From NCBI GenBank assembly GCA_035248685.1, contig DATFHF010000033.1:62001-126000 (forward strand): a DNA stretch of 64,000 bases. Reading direction: 5' to 3'. Positions 8,430 to 15,955 of the stretch are shown in pieces. The stretch's first letter is position 1. Every line of letters begins with the position of its first letter. Both the position numbers and the translations under genes were made by a program. The stretch comes from Jatrophihabitans_A sp035248685. Its GTDB lineage: Bacteria > Actinomycetota > Actinomycetes > Mycobacteriales > Jatrophihabitantaceae. A model generated the notes under the pieces. The model saw nothing but the letters and a program-made list of their open reading frames with translations. It was not told the origin of the DNA and did not search any database.

Positions 8430-9623
8430 TCAGCTGTCCGGGATTAGCGACCTGCGCTGGGCGACCTCGGCTTCGGCCTTGGCGATCCGAGCTTGGTCGC
8501 CGGCCGCTCGAGCTCTGGCCAGCTTGGCCTCGGCCTCAGCCAACCGCTCCTTCAGCTGAGCCAGGAACGGGTTCGACTCGGTAGCACCGCGCTTCCAGTC
8601 CGCCTCGACCGCCTCGCGGACCCGCTGCTCGGCGGCCCGCATCTTGGTCTCCACCCGCTGCATCGCCTCCCGCGGGACGTGCCCGAACGATTCCAAGCGT
8701 TCCTGAAGGTCACGCAGCTGGATTTGGGCTTGCCGTGGATTGCTGATATCGATCGCGGCGGCCTCGGCGACGATGGCTTCCTTGTTCTTGAGGTTCTGCA
8801 TTTGCTCGGCATCGCGTTCAGCGAATACCCCGGAGCGCCGTTCGAAGAACGAGTCCTGGGCTGCTCGGAACCGCTTCCACAGCGCGTCCTCGGTGGCCCG
8901 GTTGGCTCGGGGCGCGGCCTTCCACTCGGCCATTAGCTCCTTCAAGCCCTGGGCGGTCGCGCGCCAGTCGTCGGAGGAGGCCAATTCTTCGGCCCGGGCG
9001 ACCAGCTTTTCCTTCGCCGTCCGGGCCGCTTCCCGTTCGGTGTCGAGGTTGGCGAAGTGGCTGCCGCGGCGCTTGCCGAACGCATCGCGGGCCGCGGCGA
9101 ACCGCTTCCATAACGCGTCATCGGTCTTGCGGTCGACCTTGATGAGCTTCCACTCGTCGACGATCGCCCGAAGCCGGTCGCCGGCGGCCTTCCATTGCGT
9201 GGACGATTCGGCGATCTCCTCAGCCTCGGCAGCGAGCTTTTCCTTCTTGGCGATCGCCTCGGCCCGGGCGGCCTCCCGCGCCTCGGCCTGCTCGCCCATC
9301 CGGGCGTCGGCGGCGGTGATCAGGGTGACCAGCCTCGCGTCCAGGCTCGCGACATCGCCGACCACGGCGGCCGTGGGCAGCGAGGCGTGCAGGGTCATCG
9401 CCTGCGACTTGGTCTGCCGAGGGTCACCGGCGCCGGATTCCAAACGAGCAGCGAGCAGCTCCACCTCGGTCTGCAGATCCTCGAACCGGCGGACGTAGTA
9501 GGCAAGCCCGGCCTCGGCATCGCCGGCCTGCCAGGAGCCCACCTCGCGCTCACCATCGGCAGTCCTGAGATAGACGGTGCCCGTCTCGTCGATACGTCCC
9601 CATTCCGAACTCATATCGTGCAT
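8430..9623 (-). CDS. DUF349 domain-containing protein
   Basis: A 397-residue, highly charged, almost entirely alpha-helical protein. The N-terminus (SEWGRIDETGTVYLRTADGEREVGS, first part SEWGRIDETGTVYLRT) is the conserved actinobacterial start, followed by several DUF349 repeats marked by the recurring phrase DALWKRFAAARDAF / DALWKRFRAAQDSF and WKAAPRANR. DUF349 proteins are of unknown molecular function. The ATG at 9623 is preferred because AGGTGG lies 9 nt upstream; ATG at 9614 is an alternative. It is convergent with miaB (19 bp gap) and divergent from miaA (about 50 bp), as in many actinobacteria. Confidence 0.88.
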   Translation of the reverse strand: MHDMSSEWGRIDETGTVYLRTADGEREVGSWQAGDAEAGLAYYVRRFEDLQTEVELLAARLESGAGDPRQTKSQAMTLHASLPTAAVVGDVASLDARLVTLITAADARMGEQAEAREAARAEAIAKKEKLAAEAEEIAESSTQWKAAGDRLRAIVDEWKLIKVDRKTDDALWKRFAAARDAFGKRRGSHFANLDTEREAARTAKEKLVARAEELASSDDWRATAQGLKELMAEWKAAPRANRATEDALWKRFRAAQDSFFERRSGVFAERDAEQMQNLKNKEAIVAEAAAIDISNPRQAQIQLRDLQERLESFGHVPREAMQRVETKMRAAEQRVREAVEADWKRGATESNPFLAQLKERLAEAEAKLARARAAGDQARIAKAEAEVAQRRSLIPDS

Positions 9624-9672
9624 TAGACACGACCACCTAGGCCGACGGTGAATGCGGTTAGCCTCTTGCAAC

Positions 9673-10617
9673 GTGACTGTCACCCGGGCGTGTGCTGGCT
9701 CCCCGCCCGTCTTGGTGCTGACCGGTCCTACCGCAACCGGAAAATCCGACCTTGCGGTCAACCTCGCCGGCCGACTTGGCGGCGAGGTGATCAACGCCGA
9801 TTCGATGCAGCTGTATGTCGGCATGGATATCGGCACCGCCAAGCTGCCACTCGCCGAACGGCGACAAATCCCTCATCACCTGTTGGACGTCTGGCCGATC
9901 ACCAAGTCGGCCGCGGTCGCCGAGTACCAGCGGTTGGCCCGGGCCGCCATCGAAGACATCCGAGCCCGGGGCCGGGTCCCGGTGCTGGTCGGCGGGTCTG
10001 GGCTATACTTGCGCGCCGCCATCGATCGGCTGGATTTTCCTGGGGAGTCACCGGCGGTACGGGCAGAACTGGCCGCCGAGCTCGACCGGTGGGGACCCGC
10101 CGAGATGCACCGCAGGCTCACCGAACGCGACCCGGCAGCGGCCGCCTCGATCCTGCCCAGCAACGCCCGCCGGATCGTTCGGGCCCTGGAGGTTATCGAA
10201 CTCACCGGCGGGCCGTTCACCGCCCGGATGCCGCCGTTCGACTCGATCTACCCATGCGTGCAGCTGGGCCTGGACCGGCCGGATCTGCCGGAGCGGGTGC
10301 GGCTGCGGGTGGATCGGATGCTCCGGCTCGGCTTCCTGGACGAGGTACGCGGCCTGCTGCCACATGGCCTACGAGACAGTCCGACCGCGGCGAAGGCGCT
10401 GGGCTATCAGCAGCTGCTGGCCGTCCTCGACGACGACGGCAACCTGTGTGGTGAACTGGCTGAGGCCGCCGAGGCGACCGTGCGCGGCACCCAGCGATTC
10501 GTCCGGCGGCAGCGGTCCTGGTTCCGCCGAGACCCGCGAATCCGGTGGTTGGACGCCTCGGCAACCGACCTCACCGAACAGGCGTGGTCCCTTGTGGCGC
10601 CTAGAATGACCGGATGA
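9673..10617 (+). CDS. miaA: tRNA dimethylallyltransferase MiaA
   Basis: Transfers the dimethylallyl group from DMAPP to A37 of tRNAs, making the MiaB substrate. The product (314 residues from the GTG at 9673) shows the P-loop LTGPTATGKSDLA, the NADSMQLYVGMDIGTAKLP motif that binds A37/DMAPP, HHLLDVW, and the LVGGSGLYLRAAIDRLDFPG segment. TAGCCT (9659-9664) just upstream favours the GTG at 9673 as a near-leaderless start; an in-frame ATG at 9652 would add seven residues. The stop codon overlaps the dapF start by ATGA, so translation is probably coupled. Confidence 0.95.
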   Translation: MTVTRACAGSPPVLVLTGPTATGKSDLAVNLAGRLGGEVINADSMQLYVGMDIGTAKLPLAERRQIPHHLLDVWPITKSAAVAEYQRLARAAIEDIRARGRVPVLVGGSGLYLRAAIDRLDFPGESPAVRAELAAELDRWGPAEMHRRLTERDPAAAASILPSNARRIVRALEVIELTGGPFTARMPPFDSIYPCVQLGLDRPDLPERVRLRVDRMLRLGFLDEVRGLLPHGLRDSPTAAKALGYQQLLAVLDDDGNLCGELAEAAEATVRGTQRFVRRQRSWFRRDPRIRWLDASATDLTEQAWSLVAPRMTG

Positions 10618-11486
10618 GTTCGGCTAGCGCAGCGCTGGGCGGCTCGGGAATCGTGGCTCTGAAGGGGCACGGTACCGAGAACGACTTCGTGCTGCTGCCG
10701 GACCTGGACGCGGTACTGTCGCTGTCCCCGTCGCTGGTGCGGGCGTTGTGCGACCGGCACGCCGGGGTCGGCGCCGACGGGGTGCTTCGGGTGGTCCGGA
10801 CCGAACTGGCCACCGAACCGGACGTCCGGGCCCAGGCCGACACCGCCGAATACTTCATGGACTACCACAATGCGGATGGCTCGATCGCCGAGATGTGCGG
10901 TAACGGCGTGCGGGTGTTCGGCCGGTATCTCCAGCAGGCCGGCCTGATTGACGGCTCGGCCGTGATCGCCACCCGCGGCGGCACCCGCTCGGTCAGCTTC
11001 CAGGGTGACTCGGTCGCGGTCGGGATGGGCCGGGCCACCCTGCTAGACCAGCAGCCGACGGTCAGCTGCGGGCCGGCCGGACCGTTCAAGCCGGTGGCGT
11101 TGGCGTTGCCGAATCCGCATCTGGTGGTCGAGCTGGACTCGGAGTCGGAGTTGGCGGCACTGGATCTCAGCAGGCCGCCGCTGGTGCAACCGGGCCTTCC
11201 GGACGGGCAGAACGTGGAGTTCTTCGTGCGCACCGGGGCCGATCGGGTACGGATGCGGGTGCACGAGCGGGGCGTCGGGGAGACCCGGTCCTGCGGCACC
11301 GGCATCTGCGCGGTGGTGGTGGCTGCCGCCGGCGCCACCGCGGGCTCCGGCCGGTGGCAGGTCGACACCGCCGGCGGCCGCTGCGAGGTCTGGTGGGCCG
11401 AGGACGGGGACTTGGTGCTGTCCGGACCCGCCGTTCTGGTGGCCACCCTGACCATTGCCGAGGAGTGGCTGGCCGCTCACCGATGA
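10614..11486 (+). CDS. dapF: Diaminopimelate epimerase
   Basis: Interconverts LL- and meso-diaminopimelate for lysine and peptidoglycan synthesis. The 290-residue enzyme contains the two catalytic cysteines in their motifs, EMCGNGVRVFGRY (about residue 100) and ETRSCGTGICAVVVAA (about residue 230), plus the N-terminal GHGTENDFVLLPD. It has a start ATG overlapping the miaA stop. An extra promoter inside the end of miaA is suggested by TAGAAT (10602-10607) exactly 6 nt before the ATG, the leaderless pattern seen elsewhere in the window. hflX follows in the same direction. Confidence 0.97.
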   Translation: MSSASAALGGSGIVALKGHGTENDFVLLPDLDAVLSLSPSLVRALCDRHAGVGADGVLRVVRTELATEPDVRAQADTAEYFMDYHNADGSIAEMCGNGVRVFGRYLQQAGLIDGSAVIATRGGTRSVSFQGDSVAVGMGRATLLDQQPTVSCGPAGPFKPVALALPNPHLVVELDSESELAALDLSRPPLVQPGLPDGQNVEFFVRTGADRVRMRVHERGVGETRSCGTGICAVVVAAAGATAGSGRWQVDTAGGRCEVWWAEDGDLVLSGPAVLVATLTIAEEWLAAHR

Positions 11487-11534
11487 GTGCTCTCGCTGAA
11501 ATTGTTTGGCATCGCCGCCGGTTCGACTGTCACC

Positions 11535-13064
11535 ATGGACGTAATGACCGCACACAGAGCATTTGACGAGTCCCGCGATTTGGCGACGACCGGCCGACCG
11601 GCTGAGAACCGGTCGGCCGCCGAGCTATTGGACGACAGCTCGAACGACTTGCCGACCGATGCCCCAGCCGTCGACGACTCGGGCGACGACCTCGAGCTGA
11701 CCCTGGGTGACTACGACCTGTCCGAGCGGGCCGCGCTTCGCCGGGTCGCCGGACTGTCCACCGAACTCACCGATATCACCGAGGTCGAATACCGCCAGCT
11801 TCGCCTCGAACGGGTAGTGCTGGTAGGGGTGTGGACCGGCGGCACGCTCACCGAAGCCGAGAACTCCTTGCGGGAACTGGCCAGGCTGGCCGAGACCGCC
11901 GGCTCTGAGGTGCTCGACGGTGTGGTCCAGCGCCGGGACCGTCCCGACCCGGCGACCTACATCGGATCCGGAAAGGCCAAGCAACTGCGCGACATCGTGC
12001 AGGCCACCGGCGCCGACACGGTGATCTGCGACGGTGAGCTCGCGCCCGGTCAGCTGCGTCAGCTGGAAGAGGTCGTCAAGGTCAAGGTGGTTGACCGCAC
12101 GGCGCTGATCCTGGACATCTTCGCCCAGCATGCCCGGTCCCGAGAGGGCAAGGCCCAGGTGGAGTTGGCCCAACTTCAATACCTGGTGCCACGGCTTCGT
12201 GGTTGGGGTGAGTCGCTGTCCCGGCAGGTCGGTGGTCGTGCCGCCAACGGTGTGGGCATCGGCGGTCGCGGCCCCGGTGAAACCAAGCTGGAGATCGATC
12301 GGCGCCGGATCACCGCGAGAATGGCCAAGCTTCGCAAGGAGATCTCGGGCATGAAGACGGCCCGTGACGTGAAGCGGGCGCGTCGGGACACCAACCGGGT
12401 GCCGTCGGTGGTGCTGGCCGGTTATACCAATGCCGGCAAGTCGTCGCTGCTCAACCGGCTGACCGGAGCCGGCGTGCTGGTGGAGAATGCCCTGTTCGCA
12501 ACGCTGGATCCGACGGTGCGGCGGGCCGAGACCTCGGACGGTCGGGTGTACACCCTGTCGGACACGGTGGGATTCGTCCGGCACCTGCCGCACCAGCTGA
12601 TCGAGGCATTCCGCTCGACGCTGGAGGAGGTTGCCTCGGCCGACCTGATCCTGCACGTGGTCGACGCCTCGGACGAGGATCCGGAGGCGCAGATCCGGGC
12701 GGTACGCGAGGTGTTGGCCGACCTGGACGCACTCGATGTGCCGGAACAGATCGTGTTCAACAAGGTGGATGCCGCTGATCCGGAGACCGAACTCCGGTTG
12801 CGCACCCTGGTGCCCACCGCGCTGTTCGTCTCGGCGCACACCGGTGTCGGCCTGAGCGCGTTGACCGCGACCATCGAGGCCCGGCTGCCCAGGCCGGATC
12901 GTTCGGTGCACGCCCTGATCCCGTACACCAGGGGGGATCTGGTGGCCCGGATCCATTCCGACGGCGAGGTGCTGTCGGAGGATCACACCGGCGACGGCAC
13001 GTTGATCAGCGCCCGGGTCGGCTCCGAACTGGCAGCCGCACTGACCGAGTTCGCGGCCGGCTGA
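11535..13064 (+). CDS. hflX: GTPase HflX
   Basis: Ribosome-associated GTPase that splits stalled 70S ribosomes. It has the HflX N-terminal domain (VLVGVWTGG ... RRDRPDPATYIGSGKAKQL), the glycine-rich linker GRGPGETKLEIDRRRI, and a G domain with G1 AGYTNAGKSSLLN, G3 DTVGFVRHLPHQLIEAF and G4 NKVD. The first about 70 residues are acidic and variable. Start choice is uncertain: ATG 11535, ATG 11544 (CACCAT 7 nt upstream) and GTG 11487 are all in frame. Position after dapF and before lexA follows the mycobacterial order. Confidence 0.95.
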   Translation: MDVMTAHRAFDESRDLATTGRPAENRSAAELLDDSSNDLPTDAPAVDDSGDDLELTLGDYDLSERAALRRVAGLSTELTDITEVEYRQLRLERVVLVGVWTGGTLTEAENSLRELARLAETAGSEVLDGVVQRRDRPDPATYIGSGKAKQLRDIVQATGADTVICDGELAPGQLRQLEEVVKVKVVDRTALILDIFAQHARSREGKAQVELAQLQYLVPRLRGWGESLSRQVGGRAANGVGIGGRGPGETKLEIDRRRITARMAKLRKEISGMKTARDVKRARRDTNRVPSVVLAGYTNAGKSSLLNRLTGAGVLVENALFATLDPTVRRAETSDGRVYTLSDTVGFVRHLPHQLIEAFRSTLEEVASADLILHVVDASDEDPEAQIRAVREVLADLDALDVPEQIVFNKVDAADPETELRLRTLVPTALFVSAHTGVGLSALTATIEARLPRPDRSVHALIPYTRGDLVARIHSDGEVLSEDHTGDGTLISARVGSELAAALTEFAAG

Positions 13065-13135
13065 GCCGCCGATCCGGTTGATCCGCGTACCCTGAGGGCG
13101 TAGCCACCCGTGCAGCCGTACGAAGGAGACAGGTC

Positions 13136-13480
13136 ATGGGCTTCGACTCGCCGTCACACTGGCTGATCGTGGCGCTGGTAGTGCTGGTTCTCTTCGGATA
13201 CAAGAAGCTGCCGGAGATGTCTCGCTCGGTCGGTCGTTCGTTGCGAATCTTCAAGACCGAGATGAAGGGCATGAGCGAGGACGACTCGGCTCGCCAGGCT
13301 GAGGCTCAACCGGCCGCCACCGCACCGCCGGCCGCTGCCCCGCCTGCGGTCCCACCGGCGCCGGTGGTGGCGGGTACCCAGCCGCCGCCGGTGGTGGCGC
13401 AGCCGGATGAGCAAGCTGACCAGGCGACGAAGCCGGCCACCGAGGCGCCGTGGGAATCGCAATGGGACGCACCCAAGTAG
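13136..13480 (+). CDS. tatA: Twin-arginine translocase subunit TatA
   Basis: A 114-residue protein with the TatA layout: a short N-terminal transmembrane helix (WLIVALVVLVLFGYKKL), the hinge FGYKKLPEMSRSVGRSLRIFKTEMKG, first part FGYKKLPEMSRSVGRSLRIF, forming the amphipathic helix, and a Pro/Ala/Gln-rich disordered tail from residue 55. TatA multimers form the translocation pore for folded, RR-signal proteins. The start has a strong GAAGGAG ribosome binding site. No tatC or tatB lies nearby, so this is a solo copy; TACCCT about 45 bp upstream is a likely -10. The gene ends at a bidirectional terminator shared with lexA. Confidence 0.9.
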   Translation: MGFDSPSHWLIVALVVLVLFGYKKLPEMSRSVGRSLRIFKTEMKGMSEDDSARQAEAQPAATAPPAAAPPAVPPAPVVAGTQPPPVVAQPDEQADQATKPATEAPWESQWDAPK

Positions 13481-13485
13481 CGGTG

Positions 13486-13523
13486 AGCCGGCCGATCCGC
13501 GGCTAACCCTCGGTCGGCCGGCT
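13486..13523. terminator. Bidirectional terminator between tatA and lexA
   Basis: AGCCGGCCGA (13486-13495) pairs perfectly with TCGGCCGGCT (13514-13523) across an 18-nt loop. It separates two convergent genes, so it can serve both. Confidence 0.65.
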
Positions 13524-13535
13524 TCGCAGCCGTAG

Positions 13536-14282
13536 TTACATCTTGCGGAGGACGGCGACGACCCGGCCGAGGATGCTGGCGTCGTCGGCCGGAATCGGCG
13601 AGTAGGCCGGGTTCTGCGGCAACAGCCAGGCATGCCCGTCGCGCCGGCGGAAGGTCTTGACGGTGGCTTCGCCGTCGATCATGGCCGCGACAATCTCGCC
13701 GTTGTCGGCGTCGGGTTGCTGCCGTACCACCACCCAGTCGCCGTCGGCGATGGCCGCGTCGACCATCGAATCACCCTGTACCCGCAGCATGTACAGCGTT
13801 CCGTCGCCGACCAGCGTGCGCGGTAGCGGGAACACGTCCTCGACCATCTGCTCGGCCAAGATCGGGCCACCGGCGGCGATCCGCCCGAGCACCGGGACCA
13901 GCACCGGGGCCGGCGAGCCGGCGTGCAGCGCATCGTCCTGCTCGGGACGGAACTGGCTGCCGATGAGCTCCTCCGCCTCGCCCGGCACCCGCACGTCCAA
14001 TGCTCGCGGCTTATTCGGGTCGCGCCGGATGTAGCCCTTGCTTTCCAGCACGGCGAGCTGGTGGCTGACGCTGGAGGTCGACTGCAATCCGACCGCGTCG
14101 CCGATCTCGCGCATGCTGGGCGGAAAGCCCCGGTCTTGAACGGCGTCCCGGATCACGTTGAGGATGGTGCGCTGCCGAGACGTCAGCCCATCGCCTGGAT
14201 CGTGGCCGGGAAACTCCGCGATGGTGCTGTTTTTGGGACGTCCTGGCCCGCGCCGGATCGGGGGCTTGCCGTTCTTGGGCAC
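13536..14282 (-). CDS. lexA: SOS repressor LexA
   Basis: Represses SOS genes and self-cleaves on contact with RecA filaments. The 248-residue product has a variable basic N-terminus, a winged helix (RQRTILNVIRDAVQDRGFPPSMREIGDAVGLQ), the cleavage site Ala-Gly in GRIAAGGPILAE, the catalytic Ser in RVQGDSMVDAAI and the Lys in GEATVKTFRR. The GTG start has GAGGAGG upstream. The divergent intergenic region carries at least three SOS boxes, so lexA is autoregulated together with the LysM gene. The recA gene with its own SOS box lies 11 kb away. Confidence 0.97.
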   Translation of the reverse strand: MPKNGKPPIRRGPGRPKNSTIAEFPGHDPGDGLTSRQRTILNVIRDAVQDRGFPPSMREIGDAVGLQSTSSVSHQLAVLESKGYIRRDPNKPRALDVRVPGEAEELIGSQFRPEQDDALHAGSPAPVLVPVLGRIAAGGPILAEQMVEDVFPLPRTLVGDGTLYMLRVQGDSMVDAAIADGDWVVVRQQPDADNGEIVAAMIDGEATVKTFRRRDGHAWLLPQNPAYSPIPADDASILGRVVAVLRKM

Positions 14283-14357
14283 CGAGGCCTCCTCGTGTGG
14301 TCGACGAATCCCGCTGGGGGAAATTCGTCCGAAACTTAGCCTGAATCGAATAACGAT

Positions 14358-14373
14358 TCAAACACCCGTTCGA
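14358..14373. promoter_or_regulatory. SOS box, lexA-proximal
   Basis: TCAAACACCCGTTCGA fits TCGAAC-N4-GTTCGA with one mismatch in the left arm. A weaker half-related dyad, TCGAATAACGATTCAA (14346-14361), overlaps it on the lexA side. Confidence 0.7.
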
Positions 14374-14421
14374 ATCGGCGTGTCGGCCAGCTGGTTTCTG
14401 TCAGACCCTTGTAGTAGACAT

Positions 14422-14437
14422 TCGTACGGACGTTCGA
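14422..14437. promoter_or_regulatory. SOS box, first of an abutting pair
   Basis: TCGTACGGACGTTCGA matches the actinobacterial LexA box with one change (A to T at position 4). It ends exactly where the next box begins. Confidence 0.75.
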
Positions 14438-14453
14438 TCGAATACACGTTCGA
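14438..14453. promoter_or_regulatory. SOS box, second of an abutting pair
   Basis: TCGAATACACGTTCGA, a near-perfect LexA box, directly follows the box at 14422-14437 with no spacer and lies about 60 bp before the LysM gene start. Confidence 0.8.
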
Positions 14454-14510
14454 ACGAATCCTACCGGTTCCACCGTAGGTACGGACCGGCGCAGGTACGA
14501 GGAGGACGCC

Positions 14511-15074
14511 ATGTCAGTCGCAACGGAGTTCCCGCCCACGGTCTACATCCCCGAGCGGGCCCGGCCTGCGGTTCGCGCCGTCGAGCCGGCAGTCGATGGG
14601 GTCGCCGTGCCGGTGCGCCACTTGGCACTGGTGCCGTCGCCGGCCCCGGTCGGCAGGCCGAGCCGGCGGATCGAACGGCTGGCGGTTCGGCCGGCCGGTG
14701 ACCGCGTGCTCGGCCGGCCGTTGGCCGACAGCACGGTCGACTGGCCGCTAACGGTGCCGCTGTCCTCGGCCCCGATGCGCATCACCCGGCGCGGTGTCGC
14801 GGTGCTGCTGGTGACCGTGGTCGCCGTCGGGCTGCTGTTGCTGGCGGTCGCCCGGGCGTCGGCGCCGCACCCCGCCAAAGGAACAGGCTCGATGCCGGCC
14901 AACGCCACTGTGCAGGTGACCACCGTGCAGGTGCAGCCGGGGGACACGCTGTGGTCGATCGCGCAGCAGGTCGCACCTCAGCGGGATCCCCGCCAGGTGG
15001 TGGACGAACTGCGGCGGCTGAACCGGCTCCGCTCGGTGTCGCTTACGCCTGGCCAAACCCTCAAGGTCGGCTAA
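14511..15074 (+). CDS. LysM-domain membrane protein, SOS-linked cell-division inhibitor candidate
   Basis: A 187-residue protein with a basic, Pro-rich cytoplasmic N-terminus of about 85 residues, one transmembrane helix (VAVLLVTVVAVGLLLLAVA), and an extracytoplasmic LysM domain (VQPGDTLWSIAQQVAP ... LTPGQTLKVG) that should bind peptidoglycan. Its position divergent from lexA and upstream of nrdR matches mycobacterial Rv2719c (ChiZ) and the role matches YneA-type SOS division suppressors. Unlike a transferase or hydrolase, no catalytic domain is visible. The ATG has GAGGAGG upstream. Control by LexA is supported by the boxes at 14358-14453. Confidence 0.88.
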   Translation: MSVATEFPPTVYIPERARPAVRAVEPAVDGVAVPVRHLALVPSPAPVGRPSRRIERLAVRPAGDRVLGRPLADSTVDWPLTVPLSSAPMRITRRGVAVLLVTVVAVGLLLLAVARASAPHPAKGTGSMPANATVQVTTVQVQPGDTLWSIAQQVAPQRDPRQVVDELRRLNRLRSVSLTPGQTLKVG

Positions 15075-15154
15075 ACGTTCATGGTCTGCGACGCCGCACA
15101 AAATTTTCGGTGTCGCAGCTTGCGGAACAACAGCCGACGCTCTACCGTTCACCC

Positions 15155-15164
15155 CTACATGTAG
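15155..15164. promoter_or_regulatory. Candidate NrdR box upstream of nrdR
   Basis: CTACATGTAG is a perfect 10-bp palindrome resembling the core of actinobacterial NrdR boxes. It lies in the 297-bp gap 15075-15371, which otherwise shows no gene. A clear second box at the usual spacing was not found, so this is tentative. Confidence 0.4.
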
Positions 15165-15371
15165 TAGTTACACGCATGTACTTCGTCCACAGTTAGGGTT
15201 TTACCCGTCCACACGTCATCAACAGCATGCGGACCGCCATCCACCGGTCGTCCCCAGGTTGTCGACAGATTCAGCCGAGGACCGGGCCGAACTGCGAGCC
15301 GAAAACTGACAGTTGCTATACACCGCGCGCACAGTCGCATGGTCGGCCGACTCGGTAGGGAGTGAGTACCA

Positions 15372-15872
15372 GTGAGGTGTCCCTATTGCCGTCATCCGGA
15401 CTCCCGTGTCGTCGATTCCCGCGAGCAGGACGAGGGCCAGGTCATTCGACGCCGTCGGAGCTGCCCGGAATGCGGTAAGCGGTTCACCACCGTCGAGGAG
15501 GCGACGCTCGCGGTGATCAAGCGCAGCGGGGTCACCGAACCGTTCAGCCGGCAGAAGGTAATCAACGGGGTTCGCCGAGCCTGCCAAGGCCGTCCGGTCG
15601 ACGAGGATGCGCTGGCCCAGTTGGCGCAGACGGTGGAGGACAGCATCCGGGCGACCGGGGCCGCCGAGGTACCGGCTCCCGAGGTCGGCCTGGCCATCCT
15701 CGGACCGTTGCGGGAACTCGACGAGGTGGCCTACCTGCGGTTCGCAAGCGTCTACCAGTCGTTCAGCTCCATCGAGGATTTCGAGAAGGCAATCGGCGAC
15801 CTGCGCGCCGAACATCGCCGGCAGCAGGACCCCCAACCCCCGCCGCCATCCCGGCCGGCCGGCGCGGCATAG
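15372..15872 (+). CDS. nrdR: Transcriptional repressor NrdR
   Basis: Nucleotide-sensing repressor of ribonucleotide reductase genes. The 166-residue protein starts MRCPYCRHPDSRVVDSRE, with the four zinc-ribbon cysteines in CPYC and CPECGKRF, and an ATP-cone domain (VIKRSGVTEPFSRQKVING ... VAYLRFASVYQSF). The last 20 residues are Pro/Gln-rich and variable. The GTG start fits the invariant N-terminus. It stands directly before nrdJ, which is its expected target, and could also repress its own promoter through the palindrome at 15155. Confidence 0.97.
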   Translation: MRCPYCRHPDSRVVDSREQDEGQVIRRRRSCPECGKRFTTVEEATLAVIKRSGVTEPFSRQKVINGVRRACQGRPVDEDALAQLAQTVEDSIRATGAAEVPAPEVGLAILGPLRELDEVAYLRFASVYQSFSSIEDFEKAIGDLRAEHRRQQDPQPPPPSRPAGAA

Positions 15873-15955
15873 CACAGCACTAACCCGGCCGCCGGCAGCA
15901 GCCCGGACGCGCTGGCACCACCGTGACGAATACATCGAGAGGGGAACTGCGGAAC

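Noticed and set aside
15075..15371. Cobalamin riboswitch before nrdR-nrdJ
   Set aside because: No B12-box-like conserved sequence was recognised in the gap or between the genes.
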